Assembly: GCF_033366695.1 (NCBI RefSeq) | Contig: NZ_JAOBTQ010000001.1 | Span: 496,001 to 560,000 of the forward strand | Length of the DNA stretch: 64,000 bases | Reading direction: 5' to 3' | Source of the DNA: Streptomyces sp. SCL15-4 | Lineage (GTDB): Bacteria > Actinomycetota > Actinomycetes > Streptomycetales > Streptomycetaceae | In this document: positions 25,444 through 33,788 of the stretch, piece by piece | Layout: every line of letters begins with the position of its first letter | Position numbering within the stretch: position 1 is the stretch's first letter | Program-made: the position numbers and the translations under genes | The notes under the pieces: generated by a model | The model's database searches: none | The model's input: only the letters and a program-made list of their open reading frames with translations | What the model was told of the DNA's origin: nothing

Positions 25444-25800
25444 GCCCGGAGCGCACGCGGGCGGCGGGAACGGACCGGAGAACGGCCGGCGCGGTTGTCG
25501 CCGCGCCGCCGGGCCCGGGCCGTACGCCGCCCGTGATGCGCCGAAGGATCCCGCCGTCCGCCATCCCTCGGTACGTTCATGCCGAGGACGGGCGTTTCTG
25601 ATCCGGTCGTCCCGGAAGACCCATGCCGGCACGCCGCGGGAAACCCGGCGCCCGCCGGAGCCTGGCTCATAGAGCGCTTGTGAACGGGAGTTGGCGCGTG
25701 GTCGTCTCTCCTGTGACCAGGTGTCCAGCTCATGGTCTCCTGCAGGCAAAGTTCTCCCCCCAAGATCGGCATGTCCGCGACACCGACCTAGGAAGCGCTT
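25444..25800. other. Intergenic region with hairpin and repeated 11-mer
   Basis: There is no gene in these 357 bases. A GC-rich hairpin (GGCGCGG at 25488-25494, CCGCGCC at 25501-25507) may terminate the small gene. AGCGCTTGTGA occurs twice, at 25673-25683 and at 25794-25804; the second overlaps the phytase start and follows its AGGAAG ribosome site. Confidence 0.5.
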
Positions 25801-27117
25801 GTGAGAACGCATCGCACACCGCGTAAAGCCGCCGCCCTCGCCCTGGGTGCCGCCCTGCTCGCCCTCCTGTCCGCCGCCCCGGCCGGGGCCGACGACGAGG
25901 ACCTGCCGACGGTCACCCCGACCAGCGAGACCCCCGCCCTCTACGACGACGAGGCGGGCGGCAACTCCGACGCGGACGACCCCGCGATCTGGCGCAACGC
26001 GGCCGACCCCGGCCACAGCCTCGTCATCGCGACCGCGAAGAAGGGCGGCCTGCGCGTGTACGGCCTGGACGCCCGCCCGGTGCAGTCGCTGCCCGCGCCG
26101 CGCCCGGCGGCCGAGGGCGACGCCCCGGGCCGCTTCAACAACGTCGACCTCGTCACCGGCCTGAGCACTCCCGCCGGCCGGACCGACGTGGCCGTGGTCA
26201 GCGACCGGGGCAACGACCGGCTGCGGATCTACCGCATCGACCCGGCCAAGCCGGGCGCTCCGCTGACCGACGTCACCGACCCGGCCGCCGTCCCGGTCTT
26301 CTCCGCCGACCAGGCCGAGATCAACGAGCAGCGCACCGCGTACGGCCTCGCCACCTGGCAGGACAAGGCGACCGGCCGCTCCTACGCGCTGGTCAGCCAG
26401 CGCGAGCGGACCCGGCTCGCCCTCGTCGAACTGACCCCGACCGCACGCGGCACCGTCGGCTACCGCAAGGTCCGCACGCTCGACCTCCCGGCGTCGTTCC
26501 GCCTGCCCGACGGCACCACCTGGTCCCCCTGCGCCGAGCCCGGCGAACTCCCGCAGGTCGAGGGCATGGTGGTGGACCCCGCCACCGGCACCCTCTACGC
26601 CGGCCAGGAGGACGTCGGCATCTGGCGGCTGCGCGCCGACCTGACCGACAGGCCGGTCCTGGTGGAGAAGGTCCGCGAGTACGGCGTTCCCGGTGTCTAC
26701 GACGAGACCACCGAGGAGTGCACGGCCGGCGCCGACCCCGGTTTCGGCGGCAAGCGGCTGACCGCCGACGTCGAGGGCCTGACCCTGTTCCAGGAGTCCG
26801 ACGGGGACGGCTATCTCTTCGCCTCCAGCCAGGGCGACAACACCTTCGCCGCGTACGACCGCGAGGTGAGCGAGGACAACGAGTACGAGGGCGGCTTCCG
26901 CGTCGGCCCGGCCTCCGCGACGCTCGACGGATCGGAGGAGTGCGACGGCGCCGCCGTCCTGAACGCCCCGCTCGGCAGCCGCTACCCGCACGGCCTGCTG
27001 GTCGTCCAGGACGGCCACGACACTCCGGAGACCTCCGACGGCGAGGGCGGCACCCGCACGGCGACCGGCTTCAAGTTCGTCGACCTGGCCGACGTGGTCG
27101 ACGCCGCCGACCTGTGA
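25801..27117 (+). CDS. Secreted phytase-like beta-propeller protein (3-phytase family)
   Basis: The 438-residue protein has a Sec signal peptide (residues about 1-30, ending SAAPAGA). The mature part carries the beta-propeller phytase motif DADDPAIWRN close to the N-terminus, VVSDRGNDRLRIYRID and many Asp/Glu pairs that bind calcium in this family. It should release phosphate from phytate outside the cell. GTG 25801 has AGGAAG upstream. The gene is single, followed by a strong hairpin terminator. Phytase genes in Streptomyces are often under phosphate control; I do not see a convincing PHO box here. Six-bladed alkaline phytase activity is inferred from motifs. Confidence 0.85.
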   Translation: MRTHRTPRKAAALALGAALLALLSAAPAGADDEDLPTVTPTSETPALYDDEAGGNSDADDPAIWRNAADPGHSLVIATAKKGGLRVYGLDARPVQSLPAPRPAAEGDAPGRFNNVDLVTGLSTPAGRTDVAVVSDRGNDRLRIYRIDPAKPGAPLTDVTDPAAVPVFSADQAEINEQRTAYGLATWQDKATGRSYALVSQRERTRLALVELTPTARGTVGYRKVRTLDLPASFRLPDGTTWSPCAEPGELPQVEGMVVDPATGTLYAGQEDVGIWRLRADLTDRPVLVEKVREYGVPGVYDETTEECTAGADPGFGGKRLTADVEGLTLFQESDGDGYLFASSQGDNTFAAYDREVSEDNEYEGGFRVGPASATLDGSEECDGAAVLNAPLGSRYPHGLLVVQDGHDTPETSDGEGGTRTATGFKFVDLADVVDAADL

Positions 27118-27141
27118 CGCCCGCACCACGCTGACACCCAC

Positions 27142-27179
27142 ACCGGCCGCCGGACGGACCACCGCACCCGGCGGCCGGT
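27142..27179 (+). terminator. Strong hairpin terminator after the phytase gene
   Basis: Perfect 12-base inverted repeat ACCGGCCGCCGG (27142-27153) and CCGGCGGCCGGT (27168-27179) with a 14-base loop, 24 bases after the stop codon. It may also serve the convergent gene ending at 27242. Confidence 0.7.
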
Positions 27180-27241
27180 CCGGCGGTGCCGACGGCCGCG
27201 CACGTCGGCCGGCACCGGCTCGGCCGGTGAGCGGCGGGCCG

Positions 27242-27691
27242 TCAGCGGAGGCGCAGGGCGAGGACGTCCCGGTGGCCGTTGGTGTCGCCCGGCACGAGGC
27301 CGTCGTCGTGGGGGAAGACGGCGGTGCGGCCGGCCGCGTCCGCCGTGACCTCCGCCGTTCCGGTCTGACTCTCGGTGCCGTCCGCGGCCACGTCCAGCCG
27401 ACTCACCACGCCCGTGCGCACGTCCTTCACGAAGACGCCGGCGAGGCCGTTGGTGTCGCCCGGGACCAGGTTGTCGGCATCCGAGACGAACGCCACGAAG
27501 CGGCCGTTCCCGCTGACCACCGCGCCGCCCGAGTCGCCATTGGCGAGGGTGCCGTCCGCGGCCGTGCTCACCACCGCCGGTCCCGGATCCCTCGTCCCTC
27601 CGCTCGCCGGCGGCGCTGCCGCCGCCGGAGCCACCGCCGTCACACAGGCCAGCGCCACCACCGGCAAGACGGCCGATCCGTGCCACCGCAT
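27242..27691 (-). CDS. Short secreted protein with TolB/PD40-like repeats
   Basis: The 149-residue product starts at ATG 27691 with GGAGGGG just upstream. It has a signal peptide (hydrophobic residues to about 26, PAAAA cleavage region). Two repeats of about 50 residues follow, each with a SGNGRFVAFVSD-like strand or a PGDTNG turn (NLVPGDTNGLAGVFVKD, then LVPGDTNGHRDVLALRLR). These resemble blades of large secreted propeller proteins, which normally have six or more. Here only about two to three blades exist, so the protein may be a truncated relic or may oligomerise. The function is unknown. Confidence 0.6.
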   Translation of the reverse strand: MRWHGSAVLPVVALACVTAVAPAAAAPPASGGTRDPGPAVVSTAADGTLANGDSGGAVVSGNGRFVAFVSDADNLVPGDTNGLAGVFVKDVRTGVVSRLDVAADGTESQTGTAEVTADAAGRTAVFPHDDGLVPGDTNGHRDVLALRLR

Positions 27692-28044
27692 GTCCCCTCC
27701 CCCGCCCACCCGAACCGGACACCGCCCGAACGCGGGCGGCGCCACCGAGCGGCCCGCTGCTCCGCGCGTGTTCCGCGGACCACGGCGAGCCAACCCCGGC
27801 CCGCCCGCCCGGGTCGACAGACGATCCGGCCGCCCCGGGCCGCCTGGCGGAGCCCGCGGGCCCGCGGCCCGCCGCCGCCGGCCGGACCGCCCGAGGGAGC
27901 CGACGAGCCGGCCGGTCGCCGGGTGACCGTTCGGGCAGACCGGCCGGGTCCTTTGTCCATCCGCTCCGCCCTTCCCTCCCGGCCGCTCCTGCGGCAGAGT
28001 CGGCCGCCAGGCGATGCAAGAGATCTCGTTCGAACGGATCTTCC
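27692..28044. other. Gene-free gap
   Basis: These 353 bases separate two divergent genes (27691 leftward, 28045 rightward). I see no coding pattern, tRNA or clear promoter beyond generic GC-rich sequence. Confidence 0.5.
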
Positions 28045-30219
28045 ATGCGACACACCACCGAGTCCCGACGGAACACCGGCCCCGACCGCGAACAGGCCAG
28101 GCCCAGCAGGTCCTTTCACGGTCCCGGCACGCTCCCGGCCGCCGTGGTCGCGGCCGGACGCGGCCGGACGCCTCGGGCGGGTTCGCCGGCCGCCCTGCAA
28201 CGAGCGATCGGGAACGCGGCCGTCGCGCGGATGATCGAGCGCGAGCGGGACCGGGAAGGAGCCGGCCAGAGCGCCGTGCAGGCGTTCGGCGGCGGTGAGG
28301 CGAGCCGGGAGGACGCCGTGCGGGAGGCCGCGAGGACTGCCGGGCAGGGCGGGAGCCGGCTGCCGGACGGTGTGCGTACGACCATGGAGAGCGCCTTCGG
28401 CACCACGCTCGACCACATCAGGGTCTCGGTCGACGAGCAGGCCGCCGCGAGCATCGGCGCCAGGGCGTACACCGTCGGCGACAACATCGTCGTCCAGAGC
28501 GCGAGCGTCCTGCGCGACGTCGAGACGATGGCCCACGAGATCCACCACACCACCCAGCGCGACGCCCCCGCAGGTCTCAGCGATCCCGGCGACAGATGGG
28601 AGCGCGAGGCGTCCGACGTCGGAGCCAGGGTCGCCCGCGGCGAGAGCGTCCGCCACAGCGCGGCCGACGACGAGGAGCAGCGGGACGGCGCCGTACACCG
28701 CACCGCGATCCAGCGCCGCGTCGGCTTCGAGTTCGAGTCGCAGTGGCGGGTGCGCGATCACAACGACCTGACCCCGGAGGACGAGCGGAGATACCAGGAC
28801 GAGGTCTCGCAACGGGACGCCGTCATCGGTGCGCAGATCCTGGCGCGCATGGCCGACCGGAGACAGGACAGCGATCTCCTGGACGAGAGCGAGCAGAGCG
28901 CGACCGGCGAGGAGTTGAGGAACAGGTGGCTCACGGGCGAGCCCGGACGGTACCAGGCCACCGACGAGGGCCGGGCGCGGCTCGAGCGGGCACGGCGGGA
29001 GTCCCCCGGCGCGTACGCGGCACACGTGGACTTCGCCACCCTGCCTCTGCTCCAGAACGGCCGGATCAGGGAGGCGCCCATCCCCGGCCGTGACGTCCCC
29101 AAGATGGGCACCGTCGGCCGCGGCACGGGTTACCGGCTCACCTCGGACGTCAGCCCCACGGGCGGCTCGGCCCTGGAATGGGTGACCGATCCGCTCACCA
29201 CGAGGGACGAACTGCTCCAGGTGATGGACGAGATCACGCAGGTGTCGAGCGCCCTGGACGCCCGGAAGGACCAGGAGTCCTTCCCGCTCCGGGAGGTCGA
29301 CCTCGGCGGCTTCAGGGCGTCCCCCGGGATCATGGTGTTTCCGCTGAACGGCGTGCTCGTCTACACACCGCAGATGACCGCCGGGTTCAAGCTGGACCAG
29401 CTGCCCCGGCTGGTGAAGTACCTCCAAGTGCCGGACAAAAAGCCCCTGTTCATCACGCCCGGCGCCTTCGGGCGGCGCAAGGAGGCCAGGCAGGATCTGC
29501 ACCAGGACAGCCTCCGCACGGTCGACGGCATCCGCCGGGCGGCCGAGGCGCGGGCCAGGGACCTCCCCAAGGAGATCACCGGCGGCGCCGCCACGGACGG
29601 ACTGGTCGGCCTGGCCACCCTGATCGGCAGCTATCTGACGTACGGCGCCGGACTCGGGGACCGGGCGAACTCGAAGTCGATCGCCGGCGGTCTGATGTCC
29701 CGTACCTCCTTCGCGCACAACTTCACGCTGCTGCCCCATGCGACGCAGCTCTACTACCAGGCGCACCCGGCGGAGTTCGCCTCGTTCGTCCTCGAGGCAT
29801 CCGGTTACGACCCGGCCGACGAGCAGGCCCTGGTGTACCCGAGGAGCGTCGAGCACGGCGACGCCGGTCACCGCGTCGAGCGGCGGATCCCGCTGACCCG
29901 CCACCAGTGGCTGATGGGCATGCCGGCCGGCAAGGACCTGCTGCGGAATTACAGGCACCTGAGCGAGGAGGAGAAGACCGAGGTCGACGGGAACGCGGAG
30001 GACTGGGAGCACATCCACGGCTCGCTCGGCGCGCTGGGCGCGGTGGACGACCAGGTGGGCAGGCCGGGCAGGCAGGAGGGCGCGGTGGTGGCCGAGCTGC
30101 GCCGGATGAAGGACGGTCTGCGCACCGCGGACCTCACCCCCCTCACCCTCGCCGCCTTCGATCTCGTCGAGCGCCTGAACGAGGGCAGGTCCCTCACGTA
30201 CAAGAAGAGGAAGCGGTAG
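28045..30219 (+). CDS. DUF4157 (eCIS core-domain) protein, putative contractile-injection effector
   Basis: The 724-residue protein has a disordered basic N-terminus with the PAALQRAIGNAAVARM segment often seen in eCIS cargo. A DUF4157 domain follows at residues about 105-180: LPDGVRTTMESAFGTTLDHI through TMAHEIHHTTQR, with an intact HExxH zinc-protease motif (H164, E165, H168). The C-terminal 480 residues begin RVGFEFESQ, with ALEWVTDPL and VYTPQMTAGF further on; this pattern is faintly like amidoligase (glutamine-synthetase-fold) proteins, which is a weak guess. DUF4157 proteins are loaded into extracellular contractile injection systems. No sheath, tube or baseplate gene is in this window. 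There is no signal peptide. Confidence 0.75.
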   Translation: MRHTTESRRNTGPDREQARPSRSFHGPGTLPAAVVAAGRGRTPRAGSPAALQRAIGNAAVARMIERERDREGAGQSAVQAFGGGEASREDAVREAARTAGQGGSRLPDGVRTTMESAFGTTLDHIRVSVDEQAAASIGARAYTVGDNIVVQSASVLRDVETMAHEIHHTTQRDAPAGLSDPGDRWEREASDVGARVARGESVRHSAADDEEQRDGAVHRTAIQRRVGFEFESQWRVRDHNDLTPEDERRYQDEVSQRDAVIGAQILARMADRRQDSDLLDESEQSATGEELRNRWLTGEPGRYQATDEGRARLERARRESPGAYAAHVDFATLPLLQNGRIREAPIPGRDVPKMGTVGRGTGYRLTSDVSPTGGSALEWVTDPLTTRDELLQVMDEITQVSSALDARKDQESFPLREVDLGGFRASPGIMVFPLNGVLVYTPQMTAGFKLDQLPRLVKYLQVPDKKPLFITPGAFGRRKEARQDLHQDSLRTVDGIRRAAEARARDLPKEITGGAATDGLVGLATLIGSYLTYGAGLGDRANSKSIAGGLMSRTSFAHNFTLLPHATQLYYQAHPAEFASFVLEASGYDPADEQALVYPRSVEHGDAGHRVERRIPLTRHQWLMGMPAGKDLLRNYRHLSEEEKTEVDGNAEDWEHIHGSLGALGAVDDQVGRPGRQEGAVVAELRRMKDGLRTADLTPLTLAAFDLVERLNEGRSLTYKKRKR

Positions 30220-30337
30220 CGCCCGCGCGGGCGGCCACCGTGATGTGTACGCACGGTCGAGCTGTGTGTCGGCACGGTCGGCCCCGGCGCGGTGCGCGCC
30301 CGGCGGCCCGCGGAACCGGGGGAAGGGAGAGGAGCCG

Positions 30338-31006
30338 GTGAATCCGTTCCAGGTACTGGCCGCGGTGGCGGCCGCGTGGGAGCGGCTGGGGCCGTATCTG
30401 AGGCGTCTTGGAGCAGCGCCCGGGGCGCGGCTGGCGTCGGCCCTGGAGGGGCTGCGCGCGGCGGGTGACGAAGGCGAGCGCCGCTGCCACGCCGAGGCCG
30501 CCGCACGGCTGGTCCTCGGCTGTCTGCCACCGGAGGAGGCCGGGAGGCTGGGTGCCGGTGACGGCGCCCGGTACTCCGGGAGCGCGCGGGACGTCACCGT
30601 CCACGGATTCCGCGCCGCCGACCTCGCCGTGCTCCTGGTCGACGGCAGCCCCATGGTGGGTCCCGTGCTCGGCCCGGTCCGCGAGCGCCTGCTCGCGCAT
30701 CCGGTGCTGGACGACGCGGACGTACGCCGCCGGGGCGGTGATCCGACGGCGCCGGACCTGATCCGGCTGCCGGCGGCCGGAGGGCGCGCGGTGCTGCCGC
30801 GTTTCCAGTTCCGCGAGGGCGCGCTGGCGTGGCGGGTGGTGCTGGAGGTGAACGCGCTGCTGGACGCGGGCCGGGACCCGTGGGGAGCGGCCGACTGGTG
30901 GCTGTCGGCCAACACCTGGCTGCGCACCACGCCGGCCGCGCTGCTGGGGACGGCCCGGGACGAGGAACTGGTCGCCGCGGCACGGTCGTTGCTGGACGGG
31001 GAGTGA
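30338..31006 (+). CDS. Antitoxin-like protein, partner of the RES toxin
   Basis: The 222-residue product starts at GTG 30338 behind AGGAG. Its C-terminal 60 residues (RFQFREGALAWRVV, then DPWGAADWWLSAN and TPAALLG) match the Xre/MbcA/ParS toxin-binding domain found in antitoxins of RES toxins. The N-terminal part is longer than in typical antitoxins (usually 120-170 residues in total) and I do not see a clear HTH. Its stop overlaps the GTG of the RES gene (GTGA), the usual toxin-antitoxin coupling with the antitoxin first. It should bind the RES protein and block its NAD-degrading site. Confidence 0.72.
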   Translation: MNPFQVLAAVAAAWERLGPYLRRLGAAPGARLASALEGLRAAGDEGERRCHAEAAARLVLGCLPPEEAGRLGAGDGARYSGSARDVTVHGFRAADLAVLLVDGSPMVGPVLGPVRERLLAHPVLDDADVRRRGGDPTAPDLIRLPAAGGRAVLPRFQFREGALAWRVVLEVNALLDAGRDPWGAADWWLSANTWLRTTPAALLGTARDEELVAAARSLLDGE

Positions 31007-31659
31007 CGGTGCCGAACGTCCCTCCGCCGGCCGCGCTGCCCGGCACACCCACGAAGGTGACGCTCCCCGAGGGCACCGCGCTGTTCCGGGTGCACGCCTC
31101 GGCCCTCGCCGGCACCGCGTTCAACCCCGTCCCGGCCGACCGGCTCTACGGCGGCGGGCGCTTCGACGCGACGGAGGCCCGGCCCTACACCTACCTGTAC
31201 GCGGGACTCGCGCCGGCGGCGGCGGTCTGCGAGTCGCTGCTGCGGTCGGTGCCGTTCGCCGCGGACGGCGGTCCCCGGGTGCTGCCGCGCACGGGCACCG
31301 TCCGCAAGCGCTGCACGTTCCTGAGGCTGGTCGCCGACGTCACGGTGGTGTCGCTGATGTCGGGCGCCGACCTCGCGGCCGTGGGACAGGACTCCTGGCT
31401 GGTGCAGGCCGAGGCCGCCGAGTATCCGTGGACGCGGAACTGGGGTCACTGGATCCGTGACCGGACCGAGCCGTGGGCGCAGGGCTTCGTCTGGCCGTCC
31501 AAGCGGGAACCCGCCGACCGGGTCGTGATCCTGTTCGGCGACCGGTGCGCGCCGGACACGGTGGCCGAGTCCGAGCCGGCCGTCGACTTCGGCACTGCCG
31601 ACGGCGAGGACTGGCTGAACTCCGTCCTCGCGCCGTACCACGCGCGCGTCGCGCCCTGA
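31003..31659 (+). CDS. RES-domain toxin (NAD+ phosphorylase family)
   Basis: The 218-residue protein has the RES pattern: ALFRVHASALAGTAFN near the N-terminus with the conserved Arg, GGGRFDATEARPYTYLYAG in the strand that precedes the catalytic region, AAAVCESLL with the conserved Glu, and DSWLVQAE with the conserved Ser/polar position. RES toxins deplete cellular NAD by phosphorolysis or hydrolysis and cause growth arrest. GTG 31003 overlaps the antitoxin stop; GTG 31009 is an alternative. It converges on the metacaspase gene 38 bases away. Activity and neutralisation are inferred from family. Confidence 0.85.
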   Translation: MTVPNVPPPAALPGTPTKVTLPEGTALFRVHASALAGTAFNPVPADRLYGGGRFDATEARPYTYLYAGLAPAAAVCESLLRSVPFAADGGPRVLPRTGTVRKRCTFLRLVADVTVVSLMSGADLAAVGQDSWLVQAEAAEYPWTRNWGHWIRDRTEPWAQGFVWPSKREPADRVVILFGDRCAPDTVAESEPAVDFGTADGEDWLNSVLAPYHARVAP

Positions 31660-31697
31660 TACGACGACGGGCCATTCCGACTCGCCGCGCTTCTCGC

Positions 31698-33692
31698 TCA
31701 GTTGCCGCCCGGGATGATCGTGCGCAACGGGATCGTACGCGTCGTCCACTCGCCCGGTGCCCGCGGGCGGGCCTCTGCCAGGTCGCGGTCGTCCCGGCCG
31801 GGCGGCGTGAGACGCAGGACGGTGTCCGCGCCGGTCCGGCGGGCACCGCGATCGCCGGGGCTGTCGGGGTTCCAGGGCGGCAGGTGGAAGGGAACGGTGT
31901 TCAACTCTCCTTCGGAGACGATGAGTTTGAGCCAGTCCCGGGCCTCCGCTCCGGGGCGGGCCCGGCGCGCGGGCACGGACATCGCCACCGGCCGGTCGTC
32001 CAGCGCGAATCCGGTACGGCCGGGCCCGATGAAGTGGCCCGGGTACAGGTCCGTGTGGGCGGCATGGCTGTCGGTGAGATTCAGCAGGACGCACCAGAGG
32101 GTTCGCGTCGCCGAGCGGTTGTGGAGGCGGATGGACAGCCAGGGTTCCCGTGGCCGGCCGGCCGGCGAGTGGCCGTAGCGGCAGACGATCTCCCCGCTGC
32201 CCTCCGGGAGGACGGGGCCCGGCCGGTCGGAGCTCCAGGGCCCGTCGTAGGTCCAGGGCAGGATCTCGACGCGGACCAGGTCCTTCAGCGGTGACGACGG
32301 GTTGTCCAGGGTGAGCAGCCGGTGCCAGCGCGTGAGATGGCACAGGCAGTCGGCGACGCGGCGGGCGTCCTCCGGCCCGTCGAGCGGCAGCGGCGGTACG
32401 GCCGCCGAGCCGTCGCGCCGCAGAACGCCGGCTTCCAGGCCGGCGCCCCGCTTCGAGGACACGGCGACGCGCAGCAGGTGGCCCGGGGCCGAGGCCGGGT
32501 CGCCGGTCAGCCGGAGCAGCGGTGCAGGGCCGCCCCCGGGGCCCGCCGAGCCGATGGTGTCCCGGAGCAGCGCGGCGGCCCCGCGGGCCGCGGCGGAACC
32601 GTCCGGTGTCTCGATGCGGACGCGGGTGGGCGGCAGGGCGAGCGCCGACAGCGCGACCGGATGCGCCCGCCGGCGATCGGGCTCCCAGCCGACGGGTTCC
32701 ACCTCGGCGCGGTCGGCGTGGACGGTCCGGACGCGTACGACGCGGTGTGCGGCGGCGGGTGCGGTGAGCGTGAACTCGGTGCCGTCGGGGTCGTCGCCGT
32801 ACAGCCCGTGCACCCGGCCGCAGTCGACCTCCCAGCCGTGCGGTCCGTGCCGCAGCAGGTGCGGGTCACGGCCACGGGTCACCGCTCCGCCGAGGAAGGG
32901 CCGGTCGGCGGGGCCGCCCGGGGTGGGCGGGAACAGGACCGGGTGCTGGTCGGCGCGCTCGGTCTGGACCGCGCAGTGGGCGGCGGCCAGCACATCGCGG
33001 TAGGTCGCGCCCGGTCCCGCCGCCCGCAGCGCCTCCAGCAGGGCGTGGGTGAACACTCCGTGGGGGACGCCGGCGAAGTCCCTTTCGTAGGAGAGCTGGT
33101 CCAGCCGGCCGGCGGCGAGGAGCACATGGCGGGCCGTGGGTGTGCCGGTGCCCTCGGCCGGCCCTCGTTGCGCGCAGGGCGCGTCCCACCAAGCGGCGGG
33201 CGGCGCGTAGCGCGCAGTCAGTCCCGCCGCAGCGGACGTACGGGTGGCGCCGCCCGAGAAGCAGCAGTCGAGGACGGCGGCCACGTGCGCGCCCCGCGCG
33301 GCGACCGCGTCCAGCAGCCTGCCCAGCTCCTTGTCGACGAGCGGCCGGCCGCCCTCGCGCGGGCTGTCGGCGCAGACCAGCGCCTGGTAGCGGCCGGTGG
33401 CCTCGGTCCGCCGGTGCAGGGGCAGGACGGCCTCGTAGTCGGTGCCGTGCCCGGAGAACCAGAAGAGCGCCGTGTCACCGGGCCCGGCGGCCCCGAGGTG
33501 GTCGCGGACGGCGGCGACCACGCCGTCGGTCGTGGCCTCGCCGTTCCTCAGGAAGAGGGGCTCGAACGGTCCCTGCCCAAGGGCACCGAGCAGACTCGCC
33601 GCCGCTTCCACGTCGTTGACGGCACCTCTCAGGCCGCGCTGGGGAGCGGGGTAGTCGTCGATTCCCACGAACAGCGCGTACACAGTCCCCAT
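31698..33692 (-). CDS. Caspase-like (metacaspase) peptidase with unknown C-terminal region
   Basis: The 664-residue protein opens with a peptidase C14 domain (residues about 1-290): YALFVGIDDYP, catalytic H82 in FWFSGHGTDY and catalytic C144 in VLDCCFSGG. The remaining 370 residues contain repeated beta-rich stretches and no known domain that I can name; there is no signal peptide or membrane segment. Bacterial caspase-like proteases cut after basic residues and often act in regulated cell death or stress response. ATG 33692 has GGGAG upstream; the longer frame to 33734 lacks support. It is 96 bases downstream of the CHAT-protease gene on the same strand, so two proteases of the caspase clan are probably in one operon. 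Confidence 0.87.
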   Translation of the reverse strand: MGTVYALFVGIDDYPAPQRGLRGAVNDVEAAASLLGALGQGPFEPLFLRNGEATTDGVVAAVRDHLGAAGPGDTALFWFSGHGTDYEAVLPLHRRTEATGRYQALVCADSPREGGRPLVDKELGRLLDAVAARGAHVAAVLDCCFSGGATRTSAAAGLTARYAPPAAWWDAPCAQRGPAEGTGTPTARHVLLAAGRLDQLSYERDFAGVPHGVFTHALLEALRAAGPGATYRDVLAAAHCAVQTERADQHPVLFPPTPGGPADRPFLGGAVTRGRDPHLLRHGPHGWEVDCGRVHGLYGDDPDGTEFTLTAPAAAHRVVRVRTVHADRAEVEPVGWEPDRRRAHPVALSALALPPTRVRIETPDGSAAARGAAALLRDTIGSAGPGGGPAPLLRLTGDPASAPGHLLRVAVSSKRGAGLEAGVLRRDGSAAVPPLPLDGPEDARRVADCLCHLTRWHRLLTLDNPSSPLKDLVRVEILPWTYDGPWSSDRPGPVLPEGSGEIVCRYGHSPAGRPREPWLSIRLHNRSATRTLWCVLLNLTDSHAAHTDLYPGHFIGPGRTGFALDDRPVAMSVPARRARPGAEARDWLKLIVSEGELNTVPFHLPPWNPDSPGDRGARRTGADTVLRLTPPGRDDRDLAEARPRAPGEWTTRTIPLRTIIPGGN

Positions 33693-33788
33693 GACGGAAG
33701 TCTCCCAGACGACGGCCCGCGTGTCCGGGCTCAACCGGGTTGTCCGCGGGGCGAGTTGCGGTCACCGCTCTTGCCCATCGCCTCGTTC

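Noticed and set aside
25660..25800. PHO box (PhoP direct repeats) before the phytase gene
   Set aside because: One GTTCAC-like unit is present on the minus strand near 25683, but I could not find the second 11-base repeat.
23437..27162. 1241-residue open frame on the minus strand
   Set aside because: It is antisense to the GH3 and phytase genes, which have signal peptide, catalytic motifs and ribosome sites; long antisense frames are expected at this GC content.
27640..32343. 1567-residue open frame on the minus strand
   Set aside because: It runs antisense through the DUF4157, antitoxin and RES genes and shows no recognisable domain.
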